Assembly: GCA_932294295.1 (NCBI GenBank)
Contig: OW028580.1
Location: 35,095,136 to 35,159,135, forward strand
Source: Alitta virens
Taxonomy: Eukaryota; Annelida; Polychaeta; Phyllodocida; Nereididae
DNA: 64,000 bases
Direction: 5' to 3'
Position numbers and translations under genes: made by a program. Shown in pieces: positions 49,601-55,700 of the stretch. Under the pieces are notes generated by a model, which had not been told where the DNA came from, made no database searches, and worked only from the letters and a program-made list of their open reading frames with translations. Position 1 is the first letter of the stretch. The number at the start of each line of letters is the position of its first letter.

Positions 49601-52331
49601 TCAAAAACAATTTCATAATGTTTTATCATTATTGTGGCAATTAAGATTATAACTTTTTCAATATAATTTGTGTCAACAGATTTTAATACAATGAACATCT
49701 AACCAGCAGATACATTGCTTACAGAACAGATCAAGGTAATGATGTCATCACTAATATGATGATGATGTCATCACTAATATGATGATGATGTCATCACTAA
49801 TATGATGATGATGTCATCAACACAACCCACACAAGCTGAGTATAGAGAGTCACAAACCTGGCAGGGCTTTACTACCCAGACCTCATCACCTCTAAATAAT
49901 ACAATTGAGTATATTTAGTGTGAAAGCCAAGTATACTAGTAGTTAAACAACTATGTTAATATCCCTCTTAAATGGTCATTTAGGAGTTGGACTTTTAGGA
50001 GTAGCCTTTGAAATGCCTCCAAATTGCCCGCGGGTGCAATTTAATAACAGCCCTTGGCTCCTCTAATCTGCCAGTAGCCTGCAAAATGGCCCACGACCCG
50101 GACATTTTTTAACACTTTTCGGCCTTTGACTTTCTCAGAAAATTGCACAGATGGTCATAAAAATGCCTAAAGACTGTCAATTAACAATTGTTAAGGTAGG
50201 CCTAAAAGTTTGTCTATACCCTGAAGGTAAACTAAATTCACTTCTACTACAAAGTGCACATTGCTTTATTCTGTATATCAAAAGGCAAACTAAATTCCAT
50301 ATAAAATGCATATTGCTTAATTTTGCAAAGATACTTCTAATGCAATTGCTTTATTCTATAAAGGTGAACTCAATTCACTTCTAATACAAAATTCATAATG
50401 CTTTATTTTATTAATTCAGCGCTATAAATAGGCCAACAAAAGCAGATGGCATCACATGCAAAATACCATGCAAAAATGTCATGCAAAATATCATGTAAAG
50501 TGCATGTGCAACAAAGGGTACATGCAACAATAGCCACAGTATCTCGTGCCCTGAATGAGAAATTCACTTTTCACAATAAACAACCTTGTGCACTCCCACA
50601 AATAGGCATACCTCTATGAGTTGCATAGTCAAGGACATGAAACAGGAATGCAGCAAAATATCATGTAATGAAATTGTCACTCATCGTATTTTTAACCATC
50701 TAAACTTAATCTAAACCAAATACATTGTGTAGACTAGTCTAAATTTGCTCTATCTGAAATAAAATGTCTATCGTAAAGTTTCATGAAACTCAATAACCCT
50801 TCAGAACATGTTACAGCGGTACATGCAAATTGCATATGTGCTTTATCTATGAGATCAATTCAATTACAAAATTCGTAATTATTGAATCCCTGCTCGGTTG
50901 ATTCTTTCCACAGAATTATTTTGCAGATTTCACCGAAACCCAGGCATTATAATGTATGCCACAGTAACAGAAAATAAGTGTACTCAAAATGTGAAGATAC
51001 ATACTTCACCCAATAAATGGCTGTAATTATAAAAACAAAGATGTTTTGTTAGCAACAATTTTCTGCATTGCTTAACATGCAAACTACCTCATAGAATTTT
51101 GTGGTGAAAAAGTTGCAAAAACATTTTTTTGAAATAGGTGCATTCCTGGCATGTCAACTGTACCGTTTATGTACAATGAATACATTACAAAATGTAAAAC
51201 ATCAAGTTTAATACTCAACTTTAAAAAAAAAATAGTTATATAGCTTTAGAGCTCTTTAGCATCAAAATACTAATCAAAGCACTGTGAATACTAATCAAAG
51301 CAATGTGGAATGTTTTTTTTTTTTTGAGGGGGGGGGGGGTATTTGTCACTTTGTATTAACTCCACCTTGTTACCCATAGAGTAGCCACACCCCCCCCCCC
51401 CCTTCTTCCACAAAATTGAGAACTTGATTATGGCTACATAAACCCCTGGGACTTATTAAATACCCCTAGAGCATGAGTGTGGCTAGTCAACCCTCTACTA
51501 CCCCATGTGTACTATGTGATCCGCTAAACAACCCCTGGCATTCCTATTCTTCAAGGTATAATATCCTATATCAAATATCACAAGCTCTACATCAAACCTT
51601 TTATAAACTGAAAATTGGTGAGCTAGAAAGAAATGCACCCAAATATGTTGTTCATTGGCCACAGTGAAACTTTGAAGGTTGTAAAATAGTTAAATGCTTT
51701 CATGTTACATGTATTCCGTCACCACTAACACCAGTCCATCACTTAGAATGACTTCAAAAAGTTCAAAGAATAAAATAAGCCCTTATAAGTTGTCACTACC
51801 CTTCAGAGTAATCCCCAGTTTCCTCACCAACAGACCAACTGTATGTCTATTTACATCTGAATCTCAAACAGTATCAATATACCTTTTGGCACAATATTAA
51901 TTTTATATATATTTTTAAAACATCCTGTCAACAGCTTCAGTGCAGGACCCGATAATTGGTAATTACTTTTTAGAATTATACCTCACTAGAGAAGACGGAA
52001 TAATATGAGCCAACAAAATGCAAACAAATGCACTTATTTGAAAGATCCTTTAAGATTTGACAACTTGGTGCACACACAGTGACACAGGTACAAGCTGGGA
52101 GGACTGGTAGGCAAGCAAGCGTGAAGTGCCTCCCTCAACCCAAGTTGTACACAACAAATCTTCGCATCTTTAGAACTAAGTTTTCTCCAAATCTATGAAC
52201 TAACTTTCTTCAGAAACACACCAGACAGGTTGTCCTTATATTCACATTTCTAATTAAATAGATTTCTTACCTGCATGCACTGTTAAAACTGTGCAAAACA
52301 GCCAGCAAAGTATCACAACTTTCGTATCCAT
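11528..52331 (-). CDS. CUB-LDLa-MAM-MAM-LDLa(4) single-pass receptor with PPxY tail
   Basis: Complete 17-exon gene, 918 residues plus stop; every junction keeps frame. Exons in transcription order: 52271-52331, 20728-20896, 19990-20132, 19576-19716, 18971-19096, 18561-18597, 18219-18328, 17603-17865, 17386-17470, 17035-17184, 16208-16428, 15636-15792, 15048-15176, 13876-14031, 13102-13248, 12553-12708, 11528-12033. Layout: signal peptide 1-20, CUB about 27-160, LDLa 173-212, MAM 220-378, MAM 382-553, LDLa near 557-596, 610-648, 664-699 and 710-749, transmembrane 763-786, cytoplasmic tail 787-918. LDLa modules keep the calcium-binding SDE motif. The tail has PPPY (848-851 and 888-891), YETL (834-837), a PxxP run and C-terminal TSV, so ubiquitin-ligase, adaptor or PDZ partners are plausible. 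Nearest known layouts are LRP3/LRP10/LRP12 (CUB and LDLa, no MAM) and enteropeptidase (LDLa, CUB, MAM plus protease). Ligand unknown. Confidence 0.9.
12385..12522. repeat. 23-bp tandem repeat, six copies
   Basis: Unit TATAGTGTTATTAATTGCTC plus CAT, repeated six times almost without change, in the last intron of the receptor and only about 30 bp from the exon 16 donor. Near-identity of the copies suggests recent expansion and length polymorphism. Confidence 0.9.
12553..12708 (-). CDS. Receptor exon 16: LDLa module 5
   Basis: Residues 699-751. [15 protein letters not shown], then [15 protein letters not shown], a full calcium-binding module. Phase 1-1. A 23-bp tandem repeat begins about 30 bp past its donor, in the following intron. 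Confidence 0.92.
13102..13248 (-). CDS. Receptor exon 15: LDLa module 4
   Basis: Residues 650-699. Thr-rich linker ([10 protein letters not shown]), then [11 protein letters not shown] and CFDRSDE. The last cysteine codon is split across the junction with exon 16. Phase 1-1. Confidence 0.9.
13876..14031 (-). CDS. Receptor exon 14: LDLa module 3
   Basis: Residues 598-650. It opens with a Ser/Thr-rich linker ([10 protein letters not shown], likely O-glycosylated) and continues with [11 protein letters not shown] and [10 protein letters not shown] symmetric 1-1 phase exon. Confidence 0.92.
14220..14455 (+). mobile_element. Retroposon 3' end with (AAATA)n tail (candidate)
   Basis: GC-richer sequence ending in GGCGTTAAATAAATAAATAA just after CTCCATCAA. 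An abrupt A/T-repeat tail after a GC-rich block is typical of a 5'-truncated non-LTR element or SINE. No reverse-transcriptase frame is visible. Family not determined. Confidence 0.4.
14783..14942. mobile_element. 160-bp near-perfect hairpin (fold-back MITE)
   Basis: Two arms of about 70 bp (from TTAGAGTTTAATTTCCAAGC and its inverse ending AAACTCTAA) with only a few mismatches around a loop of about 20 bases. In an intron of the receptor; the transcript would fold into a long double-stranded stem. Confidence 0.75.
15048..15176 (-). CDS. Receptor exon 13: LDLa module 2
   Basis: Residues 555-598. Six cysteines, [12 protein letters not shown] and CEDASDEG. A symmetric 1-1 phase exon of 129 nt. 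Confidence 0.92.
15636..15792 (-). CDS. Receptor exon 12: MAM 2, end
   Basis: Residues 503-555. [33 protein letters not shown]. The usual ALDD signature is altered to VDALML. Phase 1 out, donor gtaaat. Confidence 0.88.
16208..16428 (-). CDS. Receptor exon 11: MAM 2, core
   Basis: Residues 429-502. [33 protein letters not shown]. Compare MAM 1 exon 8: the two domains are split by introns in the same way. Phase 0 out. Confidence 0.9.
17035..17184 (-). CDS. Receptor exon 10: MAM 2, N-terminal part
   Basis: Residues 379-429. [13 protein letters not shown] starts a second MAM domain, followed by LEWRHHTRL and [10 protein letters not shown] symmetric 1-1 exon. Confidence 0.9.
17386..17470 (-). 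CDS. Receptor exon 9: MAM 1, end
   Basis: Residues 351-379. [14 protein letters not shown] is the C-terminal signature of MAM domains (G-x-I-A-L/I-D-D-x-x-x-x-x-G-x-C). Phase 1 out. Confidence 0.9.
17603..17865 (-). CDS. Receptor exon 8: MAM 1, core
   Basis: Residues 263-350. [28 protein letters not shown] and W-x-x-G-Q-V-N show the MAM beta-sandwich core. Phase 1 in, phase 0 out; donor gtatgt. Confidence 0.9.
18219..18328 (-). CDS. Receptor exon 7: MAM 1, N-terminal part
   Basis: Residues 226-263. [15 protein letters not shown] is the typical MAM second-cysteine/W segment, and PNADHT fits the D-H-T motif. Donor gtaagt, phase 1 out. Confidence 0.88.
18561..18597 (-). CDS. Receptor exon 6: 37-nt microexon, start of MAM 1
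   Basis: Encodes [12 protein letters not shown] plus part of the next Gly codon. LACDF is the opening Cys-Asp-Phe of a MAM domain. Only 37 nt, phase 1 in and phase 2 out; the next exon restores frame and continues with the GLCGF motif. Confidence 0.85.
18971..19096 (-). CDS. Receptor exon 5: LDLa module 1
   Basis: Residues 172-214. Six cysteines with CKDGSDES supplying the calcium ligands. A symmetric 1-1 phase exon holding one whole module. The donor is gttggt, slightly off consensus. Confidence 0.9.
19576..19716 (-). CDS. Receptor exon 4: end of CUB domain and linker
   Basis: Residues 125-172. [20 protein letters not shown] is the classic CUB C-terminal signature (F-x-S-D-x-x-x-x-x-x-G-F-x-x-x-Y). 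A linker follows. Phase 1 to phase 1. Confidence 0.9.
19990..20132 (-). CDS. Receptor exon 3: middle of CUB domain
   Basis: Residues 77-125. Contains [10 protein letters not shown], matching the C-x-x-D-Y/F-x-x-F/I block of CUB domains, and YCSAGLW. Phase 2 in, phase 1 out; donor gtgagt. Confidence 0.88.
20728..20896 (-). CDS. Receptor exon 2: first part of CUB domain
   Basis: Residues 21-77. Acceptor tttgttgcag; donor gtcagc. It encodes [13 protein letters not shown], the SYNYPFDY motif typical of CUB strand starts, and Cys residues for the first CUB disulfide. It is the first exon after a 31.4-kb intron. Confidence 0.88.
23179..23202. repeat. (ATTC)n microsatellite
   Basis: About six uninterrupted ATTC units. 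Confidence 0.9.
23788..24116. repeat. (CTATC)-type satellite with a 120-bp higher-order period
   Basis: Degenerate CCTATC/TTATC units interrupted by the word AGACAAGAGTAGAAC. The block AGAGTAGAACATGTC recurs exactly 120 bp apart at 23821, 23941 and 24061, giving about two and a half higher-order repeats. The open frame through it is an artefact of the repeat. Confidence 0.9.
24502..24818 (+). mobile_element. TA-flanked MITE, copy A of a three-copy family
   Basis: Starts GAGTCTTTTCACTGAGCAG after TA and ends CCGTGAAAATCCAC before TA. The ends are an imperfect inverted repeat (TTTTCAC core). Related copies at 37312-37624 and, inverted, near 56526-56843. TA duplication suggests a non-autonomous Tc1/mariner-type element. 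Confidence 0.75.
24880..24985 (+). repeat. SINE-like fragment
   Basis: GGGTCCGAATCTC resembles a pol III B-box, and CATCTCATCATTATGTCTGC downstream matches the shared core of the dispersed repeat seen near 37850, 40650 and 41425. Confidence 0.4.
27239..27273. repeat. (AATC)n microsatellite
   Basis: About eight AATC units. Confidence 0.9.
27314..27362. repeat. (ATCT)n microsatellite
   Basis: About twelve uninterrupted ATCT units, just 40 bp from the AATC tract. Confidence 0.9.
27691..27704. promoter_or_regulatory. X-box-like motif
   Basis: GTTGTCATGGCAAC, one mismatch from the palindromic RFX X-box, in receptor intron 1. Motif evidence only. Confidence 0.25.
31270..31545. mobile_element. 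Mariner-type MITE with perfect TIRs and TA flanks
   Basis: Between two TA dinucleotides the ends CAGTTAGTTTCAT and ATGAAACTAACTG are exact inverses. The TIR beginning CAGT and the TA target are typical of Tc1/mariner elements. 276 bp, non-coding. Confidence 0.75.
32297..32416. repeat. (GATA)n compound microsatellite
   Basis: About 120 bp of GATA/GATG/GACA units with interruptions. Confidence 0.9.
32858..32990. repeat. (GACT)n degenerate microsatellite
   Basis: Repeated GACTGACTGATT/GACTGGCTAAC words with interruptions. A similar tract is at 47855-47962. Confidence 0.7.
33558..33708. promoter_or_regulatory. Compact cluster of promoter-type motifs inside receptor intron 1
   Basis: Within 151 bp: AAGATGGCGC (33558-33567, YY1-like), GTCACGTGAC (33595-33604, E-box/USF type), TCTCGCGAGA (33618-33627, the palindrome bound by BANP in vertebrates), a second TCACGTGA (33638-33645) and TGCGCATGTGC (33698-33708, NRF1-like). 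The region is CpG-rich against an AT-rich, CpG-poor surround. This combination is typical of housekeeping promoters, so it may be an alternative receptor promoter or the start of an unannotated transcript. Motifs are seen; the role is inferred. Confidence 0.5.
34279..34300. repeat. Poly-C run (22 bases)
   Basis: An uninterrupted run of 22 C in receptor intron 1. The exact length may be unreliable in sequencing. Confidence 0.9.
34622..34760. repeat. (GATA)n compound microsatellite
   Basis: Three GATA-type tracts separated by copies of ACATTGCCACA. Long minus-strand ORFs of repeated Leu-Ser-Ile-Tyr arise from this tract. Confidence 0.9.
36089..36133. promoter_or_regulatory. Cluster of CRE/ATF-type sites
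   Basis: Perfect TGACGTCA at 36089-36096 and 36105-36112, and TGATGTCA at 36126-36133, within 45 bp. In receptor intron 1; a possible enhancer or a MITE-derived motif (similar TGACGTCA words occur in the fold-back element near 57900). Confidence 0.35.
37312..37624 (+). mobile_element. TA-flanked MITE, copy B
   Basis: Same ends and interior as 24502-24818, also bounded by TA on both sides. Moderate divergence from copy A implies an old family. Confidence 0.75.
37700..37905 (+). mobile_element. SINE-like repeat with pol III B-box
   Basis: TGTTTGAATCCGG near the start resembles a tRNA B-box, and GTGTGGACTCCAAGCC with the following TCAT..TCATTAC block is shared with four other places in the window. 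It lies directly after MITE copy B. A clean A-box and tail were not identified. Confidence 0.5.
40640..40700 (+). repeat. Fragment of the dispersed SINE-like repeat
   Basis: CATCTCATCATTATGTCTGC matches the conserved core of the family. Confidence 0.4.
41421..41525 (+). repeat. Copy of the dispersed SINE-like repeat
   Basis: ACGGTGTGGACTCCAAGCAG, then the CATCTCATCATTACGTCTGC core and a tail with CCTCTGACAG shared with the 24930 copy. Confidence 0.5.
46411..46699. mobile_element. Candidate hAT-type MITE (TTCCCACAG ends)
   Basis: The left end AGGGTTCCCACAG is mirrored by CTGTGGGAATCCT at the right end, and the interior repeats CATGACTTTTCCATGAC-like words from both sides. Similar ends occur on non-autonomous hAT elements of many animals (general knowledge). 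No clear 8-bp duplication seen. Confidence 0.5.
47608..47638. repeat. Short perfect hairpin
   Basis: CTTGGATGAACT and AGTTCATCCAAG pair around a two-base loop. The half-site AGTTCATCCAAG also occurs near 27303. Confidence 0.6.
47855..47962. repeat. (GACT)n degenerate microsatellite
   Basis: Repeated GACTGACTGACTT/GACTGGCTAACTGACAG words. Confidence 0.7.
49739..49820. repeat. 23-bp tandem repeat, about three and a half copies
   Basis: Unit GATGATGATGTCATCACTAA plus TAT. Near-identical copies in receptor intron 1. Confidence 0.85.
51312..51402. repeat. Poly-T/poly-G run facing a poly-C run
   Basis: A T-run (about 14) and G-run (about 12) at 51312-51339, then a C-run (about 13) at 51390-51402. 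This is the same opposed G/C-run design as the elements at 2470 and 10072. Confidence 0.6.
52271..52331 (-). CDS. Receptor exon 1: signal peptide
   Basis: ATG at 52331-52329, then [20 protein letters not shown], a clear hydrophobic signal peptide; donor gtaagaaa, phase 1 out. An upstream ATG (in CATGGCTTCAG) is in another frame and soon stops. The next exon begins with phase 1 and gives a sensible junction A|E. Confidence 0.85.
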
Positions 52332-52622
52332 TCTGAAGCCATGTTTCAATGAGCAATGAGTGATCTGGAGCTGCTCATGCAGATGTCGCTGCTGCATGCT
52401 CAGCGATCGCACCTCCCCCAGGCGGACCGTTCCTAAACATCCAGTTTCGTCTGCTATAATCTTTATATGTCCTGCGACAGTTAATAGTCTTTTCTTTTAG
52501 GACATAATGAAACACGCTGGAATTTAACGACACACAATTTCTACTTTTCACGAAAAGTAATGCCACCTGCCGCTTTTGTGCTTCAACAATGATGACGTCA
52601 CAAACGAACATTTGAGAGTGCC
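52332..52622. promoter_or_regulatory. Shared head-to-head promoter region
   Basis: Only 291 bp separate the receptor ATG (minus) from the LU-protein ATG (plus), so both 5' UTRs and promoters must lie here unless untranslated exons exist elsewhere. A perfect CRE, TGACGTCA, is at 52593-52600. The region is less AT-rich than its surroundings and has TATAAT and TTATAT words near 52455-52468, but no convincing TATA box can be assigned. Confidence 0.6.
52593..52600. promoter_or_regulatory. Perfect CRE/ATF site
   Basis: TGACGTCA, 22 bp before the plus-strand ATG and about 260 bp from the minus-strand ATG. CREB/ATF sites are common in divergent promoters. Confidence 0.5.
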
Positions 52623-52722
52623 ATGGCTGATCGTGATTCGATTTCTGTGATAATGTCTAGTCGAATGACTTTAGTTTTATTGATTTTGTTTGTTGCCACA
52701 CCTTTACTACCTGCCCAAAAAG
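52623..52722 (+). CDS. LU protein exon 1: signal peptide
   Basis: ATG at 52623; a polar start of 14 residues, then MTLVLLILFVATPLLPAQK, a good signal peptide. Phase 1 donor gtgagt. Start at Met11 or Met15 is possible. Confidence 0.8.
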
Positions 52723-55700
52723 GTGAGTTATCTGGTTAATGAAAAGTAGAATCTGATAAAGCTGTATTTTAATGGTCTTGCCACACTCATGAAGTCCTGT
52801 AAGTGTAAAAATACTAAATTTTTTAGTAAAAATTTATGTCGGACTCGGGAGTCGGGAGAAGTTTGTTGTTGAAAACACAATGACAATGTGAATGTCAATG
52901 ATAATTGCCTGCTTGGCTTTACTTAAGTTTAAGTTTCCTCATAAATAACAAATTCCACAACTTGTGGCAATTGACTGAATTGTGTTTCTTTTTGTAATGG
53001 CAACGCAGTCTCCATCATCATGACCAAGGAACAAGGACTATTCATGACTAACACTGGCAACAGGCAACACTGCAACAGGGATGATATCCCTGATACTGTA
53101 GTCAGTGATGACCAATAACATAGTTGATATTTTGTCATCATAGTAATTTTCAGAAGTAGATTGTTTGAGTCAACATTTGCACACAGGGTTCCTGCGGGTT
53201 ATTACAAAGTCTGAGTCTTACTTTATTAAAAATTAATTTTTGTAAAAGGTAAGGCCCGTATAAAGTCTTAACTTTGTCGACTAAGTTTTAAAGTCTAAGT
53301 CTTACATGGTCTTATTTTGATGCATATGTAATTGTACTTGGAAAACAAACACAGGCGATTCTGGTCTGTGTTGGCCAAAGGAAGTACCATATATCTGCCC
53401 TCTCATGGACATGGACTTCGAGCTGCATTATGAACTTTTTTTAAAATTAAATATACAAGATCTGCGTTATTTCATTATTTAATAACCAATATCTGTGCGC
53501 ATGGTATTATAATGTCTTATAAAGGTCTTACTTCCTATGAGGGTAAACCTGCAGGAACCCTGTGCACAGTGTAGTCATTAAAATCCTTAAACTCATTCAT
53601 TGTCTAACATGCATGCTGTTTAATAAATAATTATTATCATACAAAAATAATGTTCTGAAGTTTCTAAATTGTTGCACTGACTAGAATTATGCCATTTATG
53701 GTTTCAGTCAAAATGTATTATACTATAATTTCGCAAGCAAACGATCTGAAAATGGCTTGTGTTTTCTTCAATGCTATATCTTGATTATGTTCTAGAAAAG
53801 CTTGAGCTTAGGGACTATTTCAGTTAGCTTCATAATAATATTGTTCACCTGACAGGCATCTCAATTGTATTTTTTTCTTTCTGCAGGCAATGCTTGTATT
53901 TATTGTAATAAGACCCTGGAAAAGGCGTGTACACTGAAAGTGCTGTGCCATGAAGAATTTGGGGACAGCTGCTATGTAAGTTTTAGCTAGGTTTTAATAG
54001 TTAATCTGTAGTGTGGCGGTTAATAAGCAAAGCGTTAAGTGGTATTTGATTGATGACTGACTGAGTAATTGTAATAATTAAATTCTCGAGCATCATACAG
54101 CTTCTTTTATTTTTTCACAATAATTTTGATATTGCTTTGAAATTTTGATGACATTATGTTTCAACGTAATGTTCTTCGGAGTTAAAATGTTAAAAATACT
54201 TTTTCTTGTTCTAGTTTTACAGGGAGGGTGACTATGTTTGGAAGGGCTGTGGTGGATGTGACAGACTGGGGAAGAAAGGAACACAGTGTTGCAGGGGAAG
54301 ATTTTGTAACCTTCATCCGAGCTATGAAAGTAAAGAAAATGTAAGACAAAGTGCACCATTGAACAAAGATGAGGCAGAAGTAGGGAAAAATGAACCGTCT
54401 CGATCCAAACGGAGAAGTATAGAAGCTGATATTAATGATACTGACTTGAGAAATTTGGATGATGAACGAGGAAAATCTTTAAGGCCAGAACCCACAAGTA
54501 CAGGAATGAGACAAATAGACACTCAGAAGAAGACACACTCGTTTCTTAATGAAACCCCTTACAATGGTAGTAATTAACATTTTCCCACTGTACATGCAGT
54601 AATTGATGATTTACCATTTCAATTGCTTGAATTTATGAACCCCTTCTCTCTTTTTCCTTTTATAGAACTTGGTAACTATTGCATGCATTGCAGTAAGCAG
54701 TTGATAGCCGAGTGTACAATGAAATTGCACTGCTACAAACACTTCGGTGACAGCTGTTATGTAAGTACCATTTATGTCTATAAATGAAGACTTATAGAGA
54801 AATTGTACCAGTCAATCAGTTGTGGGTGCATCGGCTCAAGTCTAATATAAACCCAAATAATCCATTAAGCCTCATCGCAGATTATTGTGCCGATATCTAA
54901 GAAAGAAACTGCAGTCTTGTAGTCAAGTAGACAGATTGACAGGTAGACAGTTGACAGATCAACAGGTAGACAGTTGACAGGTTGACAAATAGGACAAAAA
55001 AAATATGTCATTTATTATATTTGATGGACATCAGATATTTTGAATGGCATTACATTAGTTGTAAGTATTTTTGTATCAGAATCTCAATCCATAACATATG
55101 ATACTTACTAAGATTGGTTTTACAAATAATCTTCTGAGCCTTGTGAAGATTGCCAGTGACATCACTGATGTTTGGGTACATTTAAGCTGTGGTCAGATCA
55201 CTGATCTTCACATCCCTGAAAATGGCTTAAATAACCTAACCATGGCACATTTTTCTTCCTTGAATAAAATGAAGCAACTTTGAATTGAGGACCATGGGTC
55301 AAAAGTGCCTGGTTTTATTTTACCAAGGTATTTATTAAATCTTAACAGTTCCCCCTCAACTTCAATGGACTCATCCATGTTAGTCTGATTTCCCAGAGAA
55401 TTGGCATGGTTCATTTTGGTCTTAGGGGTGAAAGCTTGTGAAGGTTTTCAACAAATATCTGTTGGAGGCCCATCATGTAAAATGCCTAGCAACTCAACAA
55501 AAGCTCAATATCTACTTACATTATTTCATTCCTATGAAAACTAACGTGAATGGTAACTATGGTGCTTCGGCTATTCACAAAAATCCATCAAGAATTTGTG
55601 CTTGTGATGCCGCTGTTGTATGTCAGTGTGGCAGTGGTCACTCCATTGCAGGCTTGATTGGCCAGTTGAGTGACACACCCACACTCTGACCTATAAAATG

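Larger units (their letters stand above)
20897..52270 (-). other. Receptor intron 1, about 31.4 kb
   Basis: The gap from the signal-peptide exon to the first CUB exon is far larger than the other introns. I found no further exon with matching phase (phase 1 both sides) or recognisable domain. Contents: MITEs, microsatellites, a 120-bp higher-order satellite, SINE-like copies, and CRE/E-box/NRF1-type motif clusters, each listed separately. Long ORFs within it are low-complexity. Confidence 0.6.

Noticed and set aside
49739..49820. CRISPR-like spacing of 23-bp repeats (also 12385-12522)
   Set aside because: These are head-to-tail tandem repeats without spacers in an animal genome.
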